Of a stretch of DNA of 64,000 nt, positions 11,049 to 22,124 are shown piece after piece (the first letter of the stretch is position 1; each line of letters starts with the position of its first letter). A model generated the notes under the pieces. The model was not told the DNA's origin. It saw nothing but the letters and a program-made list of their open reading frames with translations, and did no database searches. A program made the translations under genes and the position numbers. This stretch comes from Caenorhabditis remanei (lineage: Eukaryota > Nematoda > Chromadorea > Rhabditida > Rhabditidae). Location of the stretch: positions 16,864,001 through 16,928,000 of the forward strand of contig NC_071331.1 in the NCBI RefSeq assembly GCF_010183535.1, read 5' to 3'.

Positions 11049-11625
11049 TACGTTGTGATGAAGTAAGAATAAATGAAGTGACGATGGAGTCAAATGCTCC
11101 GGTTTTTTTCTCGAAACAGGTGCATTTTTGCCGTTTTTCAACAGGTGAATCCGGATTTCAGTTGCCATTTTAGGAGAAATATTAATTGAAAATATCCATG
11201 GAAACTATGGTATGTGTTGTTCTACTGCTCATGACTACTGATTTTACAGCTCACGAGGCACATTTCTTTCTTCTTGAAAGTTTGAGAAGAGGCCGCGTAT
11301 TTTCATAAGTTTATATAAAAAAAGGCAGTATTGAAAAATGCAATCAGAAACAATGATTTCAGATGGCAAACCCAAATTATATGCTAACAGAGAAAACGAT
11401 TAACTAATGAGCATTGGGAAGATTTCAGATGAACAACGGGTGGATTCACAAAAAAAAAAAGAAGAAAGGAAAGGGGGAAAGTGAAATGTTTAGGGGACTA
11501 AAAGCAGTTGAACTATCGTGCATTTTATGCGTTTCTGTGTTGAAAGAAATTGGAAAATTCTATATGAAAGTAAACTGGTTTAAGCGGATTTAAGTAAGGG
11601 TATACATATTTCAGAGGTCAGGGAA
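11049..11625. other. Intergenic spacer
   Basis: 577 nt between the 7TM gene start and the Ly6 gene stop. Contains an A-rich tract near 11450. Presumably the promoter of copy B plus a 3' UTR; nothing else seen. Confidence 0.5.
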
Positions 11626-12606
11626 TCAAGCGAAGATTTTGTAGAGAGCAATGAGAACAGCGGCGGTGATGAATTGGAAAGATGAGTTGGCAGAGTTGCA
11701 GAGAGCTTCGGAGCATTGAGAGTAGACACGTGAGACTCCGAGGGATCCCTGGAATATTGAAGAGTTGATTTGGTTTATTTTTCAAAGATTTTTTGATAGA
11801 AGATGACTTTTTTTTGGAAGAGAAGTGGAAAATAATGCTCACCTTGTTCGATTTTCTCTCAACATTCTCTCCAGTGTAGGCACATTCTCTGACGATCGAA
11901 GTTTCCTCTGAAAAGAGAGAGAGAGAGATTTGAGTTTTCTTTTATTTTACGAGAACCGGAAACAACTTTTCGTTTTCTCTTTTTCAAAAAAAAAGTTCTG
12001 GTCCCTACCAAGCACCAAAATAAAAAGAAGAAAAAGAGAAAAGAAGGTAAAAGTTCACGACTTTCGAAAGAGATATCAAAGCTCACCGTTGACGTACTGA
12101 CGGGTAACCCGGCATCCGACTGGCTTCACTGATTTCAATCCGGAGAACGACTTGACTGGACAGACCTGGAAGTGAGAGAAGATTTCGATGTGTTGAGCAA
12201 GGATTGAATTAAACTACTTGGGTAGGCAGTTTAGAATAGAATTCTAAAGCTCTTTGTTTGAAAATACCCTTTTTGATTTTCTTAGTAATTTCTTCAAAGT
12301 CATAACTCTCTAATCCATTGACATTATCTTTACTCAAATGCCAGAAAGCTTCTATAGTCAGAAAAGAAAGAATGGATTTGAAAATGAAATTCCGCTAGTA
12401 CTATAATAAAACGGCGTCTCATGCAGTTTACAATAACTTCAGAACTTCCGTTTCTTCAACTTTGGAAAAGCTTCGTGGCGATCTATTACCTTGCTGAATC
12501 CTGTAAAGTTTGTGACGCAGTCGGGCTGGTTCAAACTGTTACAAATGTAGCAGTTGAGAGCTGCAGAGACGGCGAACAAGGAGATGAACACGATGAGGCA
12601 CCGCAT
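11626..12606 (-). CDS. Small Ly6-type (quiver/sleepless-like) secreted protein, probable GPI anchor
   Basis: Exons 12606-12490, 12165-12087, 11907-11843, 11748-11626 give 127 aa. A signal peptide (MRCLIVFISLFAVSAA) is followed by LNCYICNS, the CxxC start of a three-finger Ly6 fold. Spaced cysteines follow: PDC, VCPV, GCRVTR, RECAY, QCSEALCNSA. The C-terminus is hydrophobic (ITAAVLIALYKIFA) after a small-residue stretch, as in GPI-anchored proteins. The early CYxC...PDC and later VxRxC spacing resembles insect Quiver/Sleepless, which modulate channels and receptors; that link is inference. An acceptor (TTCAG) lies 11 nt upstream of the ATG, fitting trans-splicing. Its neighbour, the Cys-loop channel, is a plausible but untested partner class. 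Confidence 0.85.
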
Positions 12607-14484
12607 CTTTTTGATCTGAATCAAAAGCATACGACATTTGAATAAATAATAGAAAGTAATCAAGAGGTATCAGAAAGGGAAAGAGAGAAACAATGTAGCA
12701 GCAATGAATACAAAACAAGTAATAGAAACGGCAACAAAGTATCGATTGAGACAGTCGAGGTCATTTCAAAAGTAGGTTGGGTTACATGGTCGGATTCGAA
12801 ACCTGTCACAGTCCATCAATTGAAAAAGTGATTGAGAGAGGGAAAGAGAGAACGAAAATGAAGGAAAATAGGGAACCGGACGAATGGCATGGACGTACCC
12901 ACAACTCTTTTGCAGTTGTCTATTATTTACGTGGTGGAAAAAAGACGAGAAGAAGAGAAGGACGAAGTAAGAAGAAAGAAGAAAAAAGTCTCTGAAGAAG
13001 AGAAGATGGCGGAACATGTGTGGGGAGACCCCCAGTGGCATGACAATCGAGCTGAAATGAGAGAAAAACGAAGAAGAAGAGAAGAAGAAGCACAAAGTCG
13101 TAAATTTCCGTTCAACTCTCAACTGCATAACGATTTGGTATTCATCGTGAGACTAGAAGAAAAGAGATTTTTGAAGTACACACATTGTTGTACTTCAAAC
13201 ATTTCAAAGTAGGAGAGAGCACCACTTCTTCTTCATCTTGTTTTTTGTTCCTTCTTTAGAATTAGAGAATCTGAGAAAGAGAGAACAAAAACCGAGGCGA
13301 GAGATTAATTGGATATTTTCCGTCGTATCATAAATCGAGAGAGAGAGTGTACATATCTTTTGTTTTGTTGTCCATGTCTTTGATTTGTTGAGTGTAAGTA
13401 AGATGTATCGATATCCAACATAAACACACAACACCTGTCTCTTTATCTTTCATCTTCAAAAAACAGACGGCCGGTTCAAATGGATGATAAAAATGGGAAA
13501 AAACGGGGAGGTATTGATATTGAAGCGGGACGGTAAAATGGATAGAAGAAGTGGGAATTGAGAACCAGTCGGAACGCAACGGAGCGTGTGAAGTTGAAAA
13601 AAAAGAGAAACACGAATAGAGAAATAGAAAATCGAAAAATATTTGTGTTTTCTTTTTTCAATTCGATGGATTCGACTAGCAAAAAAGAAACCACAACCCG
13701 AAAATTCGGGTCGCTTCTCTCTCCTCTCAAGAAACTTTCTCTGCATTGGTGTATGCTTTTTTCTCTCTTGGGAGTATGTCTTGAAGACGTTGTCTCTCTG
13801 ACCGCGTGCCGTTTCGTCTCCTCACAAAACGACGACGAATTTCGATGAGCACTGCATTGTTTCAGTGGCTCAGTGGCCTCTATGAGGCAATCTGTGCTTT
13901 CCTTTTCTCTCATCTTGTTCTACATATTTGCTCGAATTTCAACACGTAAATAAATGGAAGAAGAAGGGAAGACAAAAAACGGAAAATCAAGAAAACACGG
14001 GCGGTACTGGACACATAAAGAGTAGAAGCTAGTGATATAACATTCATGTCAATGCTCTTTTTTCGCGCGTTCTTGCTTGCCTTCGACATGCAGAGAGCCA
14101 ATTCAATTTCACGCGCGGCGACGGAGAAAGTTTGTGAAAAGAAATAGGAAAGAGATGAAGAAAAAAGAAAAAGAAGAGCGAGTGCAATGGAAGACGAAGG
14201 TCGTCGCAAAGTGACACAAAAAGAGAGAGAGAGACCTCCGTTGAAGAAAGGTGTAAGCTCTCACAAATTAATATACATATGAAAATCTGGGTGTGTTTTT
14301 ATATATGGAAACATCAAAAAGAGCCGACATGAGAAAATTCAGAAGATAGGAGATGTCTGCATACTGATTCGTCGGTGTTTGCATAATTGGCATCATATTT
14401 TCCGACATATCTTATTCATGCATAATTCTAAATGTTTTCAATGTTGAGTCTCAACGAAATTTTTTATTCAACATAAGTGCATTC
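12607..14484. other. Intergenic region upstream of the Ly6 gene
   Basis: About 1.9 kb with purine-rich GA tracts (12830-13110, 13335-13350, 14220-14240). It has a perfect 11-bp inverted repeat, TTTGAAGTACA at 13170-13180 against 13189-13199 with an 8-nt loop. Several open frames (for example 12889-13212, 13476-13913) overlap on both strands and reflect low complexity. No gene is supported. Confidence 0.5.
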
Positions 14485-16527
14485 TCATCTCCAATAGATT
14501 ACTGTAACAACGACATTAGCCATTTGAAAAAGGAAAAGACACAAAAGATCTGTTTTGTCCAGAATTTTCAGCCACAACAGTTGGTTTTCGCTGACAGATG
14601 ACATGCGTTGTAGAGTGTCACGAACTAGGATTGCGGTCTGAATGAAAAGAGAAAAAACGAATGAATATGAGAAGTGTGTCATTTACTTGGTGCAGAGAAG
14701 TTTTCAGAATGGTGAATGATTGGATCGCTTGCTCAGGAACTTCAACACTACTTGTAGTGCTCACTTCGGAAACTGAATTTCTTCTCCTTCTGCAATCACA
14801 GAGCACAAAACGACGTAACCTGAACAACAGAGTGAAAACTCATTAAAAAGCCATTTGGCTATTCACCAATTCGGGGGTCGTATTGCACTTGTGTGCACAT
14901 GATGGTGGACTTGCTGAATGAGAATGGCAGCTATCGTTGCCGCGGTGACGACGAACACTTCGGCGATAATGTAGTTTCCTGGAAGAAGAAGAAGAAGGAA
15001 GTGGTTCGAAAAAGAAATGAAATAGACCTAGTAAAGGAAGACGAGAGGCTTTTGGCATCATATCGGAAACAAGTTGGAGCATCATTGAGATTGCAGCAAA
15101 CATATTCAAGCACAGTTCGACCTGAAATACTGGGAATCGAAGATTGAAAGCTGGGAACTGAAATATAGTAAACAAGCCTTCGATAATCGTTCATCTTCAT
15201 TACTGTTTGGAGTGAAAAGCCCAAATATTGTGATGGTACAGAGAATGAATGTTGGTGCTTGAATTACAAGAACATAATAGACTGGTTTTCGTTTCAGAGT
15301 CACTATATATGTGACTTCAGAGAACCAACTTTCCTGCAAGTATTTATATAATTTATATTGTTAATTTTTGAATTTGTACCTTACCATCAAAGTATCATAA
15401 TTGTCAGATCTTACCATAGTTATTGACAGTAATTCCCATTCGCTGTTTCCCTGAATTTACATTTTGAAAATGTCTGCCTCTCCTGGATTTACCTTACCTC
15501 AATCCTACCCTTTTGTGGCCACAATACATCAACTGATGAGTTAACAGCAACAAAATCTCGGTCAAAACTCCACGATCCCATTGAAATATTACACTTTTGA
15601 ACATCATATGGAAAGTTTTCAATTCGAAGTGGACACGGAGAACTTACGACTGCTGGAAGACTTGTTCTGATTTCTCCGTTATATCGGAGATCAGCCATTT
15701 GTAGATCCTTATCAAGCAATTCATCTATTGAAATACTAAAAGTTGATCGATAATTTCTTGCTTCATTTTGTTTTTGGAAAACCTGTTTGTAATGATTACA
15801 TCAGGAAGCCATACTCGACTCGCTTCTATTTTCAACCATTCCTTGTCATAAGCAACTGCAGACCTATTCCAGGAGAGGATTGGGTCAAACCATTTCTGCA
15901 AAATTAAGAGAAAGTTGCAATTATATATAACTGGAATACTAATTAAAATAATATACTCGACAATATCTAATGTAACTAAATGGATTAAGAGTTCACAATT
16001 TTCAGTGAAATATTTCAACTTTTTTCCAGAAGACACAGATGCCAGGGAATCCAGAAAGTATACAAGTTACAGTACTTTTAAAATTCAGTTACCCAATTTC
16101 AAGCGAAGCAAATAGAACATTTAATCATTTGATGTTATTCTAACGATAAATAACTATAATGATTTGGGAGCCATGGTAGTCCGACTGTGGAATATGCTCT
16201 CCAACAGTTTTTCTGAGTTCAGGTTCTTACCAAGAGGAATTCCTCCGAATATTGGATAGTTTCTTGTGTCTGATCCATGGATAACAAAATAAATGTGTTC
16301 GGAGTAATCGTAACCATCGTCAGATCATCAGATGGTTTCATATCAACATCATACGTTTGATTGAATAATTGACGGAGTAGTGTTTCGGTATTCGAATTTT
16401 CTGAATATCAATGTTCAACCATTCCTTGTCATAAGCGATTGCAGACATATTCCAGGAGAGAAACTACAGGGAAACTATTCATACCTATAACAACAGCCAC
16501 TGCCAATAGTCGAAAGGCCCATAACAT
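14485..16527 (-). CDS. Atypical Cys-loop ligand-gated ion channel subunit
   Basis: Ten exons: 16527-16485, 16400-16231, 15895-15783, 15735-15498, 15450-15385, 15333-15178, 15121-15028, 14978-14867, 14819-14687, 14637-14485; 425 aa. Signal peptide MLWAFRLLAVAVVI. Extracellular marks: WNRSAVAYDKEWLKIEASRV with WLPDVIITN (loop A region), and a Cys-loop CPLRIENFPYDVQKC with 13 residues between cysteines. M1 is YYVLVIQAPTFILCTITIF, M2 VELCLNMFAAISMMLQLV ending SDMMP, M3 YIIAEVFVVTAATIAAIL, and M4 CLFLFQMANVVVTVIYW. The PAR motif of anion channels is absent and -1' is not Glu, so ion selectivity cannot be read. The M1-M2 intron has a GC donor. It lies among the diverged nematode LGICs; ligand unknown. 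Confidence 0.9.
16414..16460 (-). repeat. 47-bp duplicate fragment of a channel exon inside the first intron
   Basis: The segment matches 15831-15877 (exon 3 of the channel gene, loop-A region) at 44 of 47 positions, in the same orientation, and ends at a position close to the acceptor of exon 2. It is not in any exon of the model. It looks like a partial exon duplication or a gene-conversion tract. Confidence 0.85.
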
Positions 16528-16770
16528 TTGCAGAAAAGGGAGAAGAATGACCATCAGAAGGGGTTAAGTTACACGAAGTGACCTCTTTTTCTAAGGGGCG
16601 GTGTGTCCCAAATGTGAAATAAATACCTTTTAGAATACCCCCAGAAAATAAAGTGTGGGAATTCGGATGTGTATAACAAGAGTCTATTAGGTGCAATGTC
16701 CATAGAGCAGTTCCAAAAATGAAGTTGGGAACGATTACTGTAGTTATAGATAACTCGATATCCACTTTCC

Positions 16771-16966
16771 ACTCGAAAAACTTTGGTTTCCAACTTTTGC
16801 CCAATTTTTAAATGTTTTTTGATTAAAAAACAGTAACACTTTGCGAGTTTGAGTTGAATGTTACATGAAACATCAAATTTAGATTTTCATTAATTTAATT
16901 ACAGTTGGTTCAAAATCAAAAAACATGAAAAATTGGGCAAAAGTTGGAAATAAAAAACTTTCGAGT
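16771..16966. repeat. Fold-back inverted repeat, possible MITE
   Basis: Arms of about 54 nt (16771-16824 and 16914-16966) are inverted copies with a few mismatches, sharing CCAACTTTTGCCCAATTTTT and its complement, separated by 89 nt. No clear target duplication was found. Confidence 0.75.
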
Positions 16967-18463
16967 GAAAAAATTAGAAAAATTTTTTTCTCAAAAACAT
17001 TATTTCTGATTATAAGATTGTTAATACACATGACACGCATCTTTTGCCGCATTTTTCGGCTTATGCGGACCATTTTGCAATGAGTTATAACGATTTAGCC
17101 GAGCATACCATTTTAGACTTCTGGAGCTGTAGCACGATGTTCAAGATTAACAGAAGCATTCTAACATTATATATTGTTTTTATGAACGTTGCTCAACATT
17201 TGCAACTCAAAAAATCATAAGGTCCAGTTCAAAAATAAAAAGTTTTTTTTCGGATTTGGAAATCAAGATCAGGAAAAATCGATAATCTTAAAAATCAGCT
17301 GATCACTTCAAACAAAAAACTTATGTTGACTTTACTGGATACTTCAGCTATCTTTTTGAAAAAAAAGTTTATGCAAAACGTACTTGTTTCAGCTGAGATA
17401 CACATGAAAGTATGGAGGTATACTCACTTATGCTCGCTACTGTATTTCTTATGAGTCTCTCTGATTTTAGGAATCTCTGGAGTACCGTAGCTACAAATAT
17501 ACATTTCCAGTTGTTATTTTCGATATCACATTCCTATCAACTTCGTTTCGTTGGAATTGGAATTTTTTAATTGACGTTCCGATTTAAAAATCTGTTTGTA
17601 ACTCGATACACTCAATTATACCTCCACCCAACCTCCAATTATCTTTACTTTCAAATAACTCTTTCGTCACAAAAAAAATAACTTCTGAATTAGTTCAAAA
17701 GATGAATAGACATAAGCATAACGTAGTTTGTTATTTCAGAAATCATTGGAAATCAAACCATCAAATCTCGTTTCATAATCACCTTCTTTAATTTCCAAGT
17801 CAGAAGAGCTCCTCCTGGGAATATCTCGATTGTTATCTTTTTCATTCTCTTTTTTTCTCGCTATCAAGACATAAACATAGATTTTACTCTTCATTGACTA
17901 ATTTGGATTTGTGCCAATAGATTCTCTTCGTTCTCTTCCCTACTTTTCCCGCAATTTTCTTCGTTTCACCCGTCAGAAATGAAGCTGAAATTTCTTTTGG
18001 ATGCTCTGAAAGCTGTCACTTCTAGTGAAAAAATTACTGAACTGAGCTCAGCAAAGCTCATTCTTTCCTGTGAAAACGAATAGAATGTGAAACAGTTAAA
18101 AAATTTATTTAAAAAAAAAATTAGTTCCAATAGTTTTTATTTGCGATTGTCATCAATGCAGCAATCAACCAACATCCTTCAGTTAATATCTTTGTTTTTA
18201 ATTTGATTGAAATGCGAAATTGTTCCGATTGTTCCATGTTTATTCCATTTTAGACTCCTATAGCGAAACTAGATGTTTGCTTTAATCAATAGTCCATTCG
18301 ATCTAAAAAAAAGGGGATGTTGACTATTACGATTTTGTTCAGACTTACCCAAAATCTATTCGAAATCACGCAATCCAATCGTTACACTCCTTCCCCAGGC
18401 CATCTCTTTTTGGTTGCAGGAACTGATATCGCTTTGAATTGAACTCTATGAGAGAACTATGGG

Positions 18464-18473
18464 ATATATAAGG
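18464..18473 (+). promoter_or_regulatory. TATA-like box upstream of the STR receptor
   Basis: GATATATAAG is an unusually good TATA match. It lies 49 nt upstream of an ATG (18513) that opens a 24-codon frame, and about 490 nt upstream of the receptor start. It may mark the receptor's promoter with a 5' exon ending before the acceptor at 18955. Confidence 0.35.
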
Positions 18474-18955
18474 GGACGTCTTATCTGATTGTACCCATTG
18501 CCTAGTTTCATAATGTCAAAGTTCATGCTAGACGGTCACGTCTTCGACTTTGCTCGTTACTATATGAGTTCACTTGAAAAAAGTTAAAATCAGAATAAAA
18601 ATTTTCTGGAAGGAAAATTAACGAGACCGTGGATAGAAAACCATCCTCATGGTATAGATTTAGAAGATAATTTAGTTCTCAGATGTCCTAGTTTGGAAAC
18701 CACATGTTTTTCATTTTCTTTAATTTTGAAACATTTTTCTTTAAAATCTCTCAATTTTTAGTAACGATCTAATAAACTAGAGCGATGCAAATTGATGTTT
18801 GAATATTGGATGAAGATGATAACTCGTGTGATTCATTTCATATCACGTGTCTCGGATTCGTTCTTTTTCGTTCTTCTAATCATGTTATTAGTCAGAAACG
18901 TTTTCTCTTTCTAATATCTCCATTTGATTAATCTTCTCAAAATAGTCCTTTTCAG

Positions 18956-20301
18956 ATGGGACGACTACTGACAGGCCCCGCTTGGATGGGCCTAACTGAA
19001 TTCGTCGATTACGTATCTACATGTTTCACTATTCCAATTAACGTTCTTTTGTTATACTGTATCCGAACAAAGTCCGGAAAATCATTTGGAAAATATAAGA
19101 ATTTGATGACATTCTTCTCTATCCAAAGTATCTTCTTCTCGATTCAAGCAACTCTCAACCACATGGTGAGTAGAATGACGTCCATGGATTCACTGGAAAC
19201 TTATATCATTGTATTTTTAGTGCTTTCATACTATCGGAGGAACATTCATGATGTTTACTCTCACTAATCATTTCAATCTACCACCATGGGGAGTTTGGAT
19301 CAATCTCGGAATATGTTGTATCTCTGTTGGTTATGTACTTCTGATCCTCTCTGCTCAATTCATTTATCGCTATTTCGCCATGAATAAGTGAGTCAGAAGT
19401 TTCATTAAAAAACAATTTTCTAATTAAGACCTGAGAAACTGATATATTTCTCCGGATGGCGTCGCATTTTCTTCCTTCTCGCTATGATTCTTGTTGCTGT
19501 TGTCTATGGAGGATGTGGTTTTGTTGGAATCAATTTGACACCAGAGAAAGATATTTCAATCAGGTTCTGAACTCCTTTCTTAGTGAACTCAAACAATGAA
19601 TAATTCAGAGAAACAATGGGAAAGGCATACAATGTGACTCCAGAAGAAATTCATTACGTGGCTGTTGAGTACTTTGTTAGAGATGAAAATGATGAGAGAG
19701 TTCTGAATTACTTGTCAATTGGCACTGCAATCATGCTCAATACTATATTCGTGAGTTTTCCCTGATTTCTCAAATCAAAAAATGGAATATTTTTCAGGGA
19801 TGTATGGTAATAGTAATAATCTACTGTGGATGGAATACGTATACCCGGACCCATCAGTGTACAGCCCAATTGTCGAATCACATGAAAATACAACGTGTGT
19901 TGTTCACTGCCCTTCTAATACAGGTAACTCTTTTTTTTTTTTTCAATTTCCTGAATATTTTCAGACTCTCACACCGATGATTCTCATTTTCATACCATGC
20001 ATCATTTTCTATATTCTCCCAATATTTGAGATTCCATTAGGAGTTGATGCAAATATTCTCAGCATTTCCTTGATTCTCTATCCAATGATCGATCCAATCG
20101 GTGTTCTTTTCGTTATCAGACCATACCGAATGTTTATTAAAAGTGAGAAAATCATATTTCAAATTGAAAAATAAATAACAGTTTATTTCAGAGTTTTTCC
20201 GTCGTCAAGTGATGAATTGTACCCACAAGACCAAGAATAAAAATGATAATATTGTGCCACCTGTAGAAGATTTCCCTCGTTTCCATTCTATTGCCAACTA
20301 A
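18956..20301 (+). CDS. STR-class seven-TM chemoreceptor
   Basis: Exons 18956-19165, 19221-19387, 19429-19563, 19609-19750, 19798-19923, 19965-20142, 20192-20301 give 355 aa. STR-family marks are the intracellular loop KSFGKYKNLM after TM1, the last TM ending in YPMIDPIGVLFVIRPYR (family form YPxIDPxxxxFxIxxYR), and a basic tail. TM segments lie near residues 15-37, 48-70, 90-112, 130-152, 195-215, 235-260 and 270-295. The extracellular loop has NVTPEEIHY. Such receptors act in ciliated sensory neurons. The ATG follows TTTTCAG directly, so either trans-splicing or an upstream exon is possible. A decayed copy lies beyond the histone genes at about 22.1-22.95 kb. Confidence 0.9.
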
Positions 20302-20734
20302 TCCGAGTTTTCTATTTAAATCAATTTTCACCAAACGGTTCAAATTGTAAACGCAATACTTCTTAATAACCGCATTTCCTTGTGATTTCGTTTCATTTCG
20401 AAATTTATAATAATAATCAATAATACAAGCTTACTTCTCTTAATTTTCAGTGTTTGGCAAATGCAGCTTCAGTGATCGATCAGAGAAATCGGCTGCTGGA
20501 AAGTTACAATGTCCGTATTCATCGTTTCTGTTTTCAAGCTTGGCCATGCGGGATCATTTGAATATTTGAATGACGGCTTGCAGTTCTTCAAAAGCAATCG
20601 AAACTTGTACGAAATCAACAAGTAAAATACAAATTCATGCCTTTATTCAATCACAAACATTCTCGGATTTTTGTATTTGTGGCCCTAAAGAGGGCCGTTG
20701 GGTTCGGTTGGTTTTTTGCTTTCGGCATTACTGC
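20302..20734. other. Convergent spacer, STR receptor to histone H2B
   Basis: 433 nt of 3' UTR-like AT-rich sequence, plus the H2B 3' stem-loop at 20681-20696. The open frame at 20570-20854 is the H2B antisense. Confidence 0.6.
20681..20696 (-). other. Histone mRNA 3' stem-loop (H2B)
   Basis: On the minus strand it reads GGCCCTCTTTAGGGCC, a 6-bp stem with a 4-nt loop, 38 nt after the H2B stop. This is the element bound by SLBP for 3' processing of replication-dependent histone mRNA. Confidence 0.97.
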
Positions 20735-21121
20735 TTACTTGCTGGAAGTGTACTTGGTGACTGCTTTGGTTCCCTCGGACACGGCGTGCTTGGCGAGCTC
20801 TCCTGGAAGGATCAAACGGACAGCCGTCTGAATTTCGCGGGACGAGATGGTTGAGCGCTTGTTGTAGTGAGCGAGACGGGAAGCCTCAGCAGCAATGCGT
20901 TCGAAGACGTCATTGACGAATGAGTTCATGATGGACATGGCCTTGGAGGAAACTCCGGTTTCTGGGTGAACTTGCTTGAGAACACGGTAGATGTAGATGT
21001 TGAAGGAGCTGTGCTTTGGGACCTTTCTCTTCTTTCCATCCTTATTGGTCTTGGCGGATGGCTTCTTCGCGGTCTTGGCGATTTTCTTAGCTCCCCTGGC
21101 GGCGACTGGCTTTGGTACCAT
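20735..21121 (-). CDS. Histone H2B
   Basis: Intronless, 128 aa, full length for H2B. A basic tail ([20 protein letters not shown]) precedes the histone fold with [54 protein letters not shown] and the end [11 protein letters not shown]. It carries the ubiquitinated Lys in AVTKYTSS. Codon use is biased to C or G at third positions compared with neighbours, as usual for highly expressed histones. It is divergently paired with H2A, 247 bp apart, and ends in the histone stem-loop, so it is a replication-dependent copy. Confidence 0.98.
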   Translation of the reverse strand: MVPKPVAARGAKKIAKTAKKPSAKTNKDGKKRKVPKHSSFNIYIYRVLKQVHPETGVSSKAMSIMNSFVNDVFERIAAEASRLAHYNKRSTISSREIQTAVRLILPGELAKHAVSEGTKAVTKYTSSK

Positions 21122-21368
21122 GATGGCTGTTGACTTGGTTCAAGTATGCAGATAATGATTTCGAATGTTCTTATCAGAAAAGCATGCGGTGGTGGGGCGG
21201 GGCTGGCTGCGGTGGGTGGGCGGAGCTTCCTGTCGGGACACATCTGCCGCTTGTTGACAGCTTTTCGAAACTTACGCCCCGCCCCACCACCGTAGAAATC
21301 TATATCTGGTAGCGGTGATCACTGAAAATTTAGTTAGTTACTTAACGATCAACAAGCAAGCCGAAGAA
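21122..21368. promoter_or_regulatory. Divergent H2B/H2A promoter with mirrored GC boxes
   Basis: The 247-bp gap contains a perfect 17-bp inverted pair, CGGTGGTGGGGCGGGGC at 21187-21203 and its complement at 21276-21292. A TGGGCGGAGC motif lies between them at 21217-21226. The mirrored arrangement fits co-expression of the two genes. This is far more GC-rich than its surroundings. Confidence 0.8.
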
Positions 21369-21758
21369 ATGTCTGGACGTGGAAAAGGAGGCAAAGCCAA
21401 GAAGAGCACCGGAAAGAATAAAACCAAGACTTCAAGAGCTGGACTCCAGTTCCCAGTCAGTCGTATTCACCGTTTTCTTCGCAAGGGAAACTACGCTCAT
21501 CGCGTCGGAGTTGGAGCTCCAGTCTACCTCGCTGCAGTTCTTGAATACCTGACTGCCGAAGTTCTCGAATTGGCCGGAAACGCTGCTCGCGACAACAAGA
21601 AGACCCGTATCGCTCCAAGACATCTTCAACTCGCCGTCCGCAATGACGAAGAGCTGAACAAACTTCTTGCTGGAGTAACAATCGCTCAAGGAGGAGTCCT
21701 TCCAAACATCCAAGCCGTTCTTCTTCCAAAGAAGAACACCGGAGAACACAAGGAGTAA
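21369..21758 (+). CDS. Histone H2A
   Basis: Intronless, 129 aa. Typical H2[21 protein letters not shown] tail, [40 protein letters not shown], the acidic patch [37 protein letters not shown] and [12 protein letters not shown]. There is no SQ[EY] C-terminus, so it is canonical H2A rather than H2A.X. The start at 21369 is the only one matching the family; the upstream in-frame start at 21315 would add a non-histone leader. Followed by a histone stem-loop 34 nt after the stop. Confidence 0.98.
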   Translation: MSGRGKGGKAKKSTGKNKTKTSRAGLQFPVSRIHRFLRKGNYAHRVGVGAPVYLAAVLEYLTAEVLELAGNAARDNKKTRIAPRHLQLAVRNDEELNKLLAGVTIAQGGVLPNIQAVLLPKKNTGEHKE

Positions 21759-21792
21759 ATTCCCTCTCCAAAACAACCCCACCGAACCCAAC

Positions 21793-21808
21793 GGCCCTCT
21801 TTAGGGCC
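21793..21808 (+). other. Histone mRNA 3' stem-loop (H2A)
   Basis: GGCCCTCTTTAGGGCC, identical to the H2B element on the other strand. Confidence 0.97.
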
Positions 21809-22124
21809 ACAACTCCTCAAAAATCCAATCGTATCTTTTGAAAATAAAGTGACTTGTTTTCCTCATTACCCTTATTTTGCAGGTTTTTCGAATTATTGAA
21901 GCTGTCGGTGTCTTCCCAATTCGTACAAATGGGTTGTCAATAACAACAACAGTCCGATGTGGGGATAAACAGAAACACTTGGAAGTTATTCTTCTTCTTC
22001 CGGGTGTTGTCACGAATTTAAGTAATTGGTTTGCAGGGGAAAATTCTTTATCCAAAACTAAACAATTTGAGGAGAAATTGAAAGTTTTGCCAACACATTT
22101 GATCTTTTCCGCTTCCTCCGTACT

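Larger units (their letters stand above)
16528..18955. other. Intergenic region between the channel and the STR receptor
   Basis: 2.4 kb of AT-rich sequence with divergent promoters expected at both ends. It contains a fold-back repeat (16771-16966) and a TATA-like box near 18464. No gene supported. Confidence 0.5.

Noticed and set aside
12889..13212. Lys/Arg/Glu-rich open frame on the plus strand
   Set aside because: Purine-rich low-complexity DNA with equal open frames on the opposite strand; no splice or start context.
16475..16804. 109-codon minus frame overlapping the channel's first exon
   Set aside because: The signal-peptide exon in another frame fits the channel; this frame is antisense or chance and includes the fold-back repeat.
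20570..20854. Plus-strand frame over H2B
   Set aside because: Antisense shadow of the histone gene.
21315..21368. Upstream in-frame extension of H2A
   Set aside because: Canonical H2A starts at MSGRGKGG; the extra 18 residues are not part of any histone.
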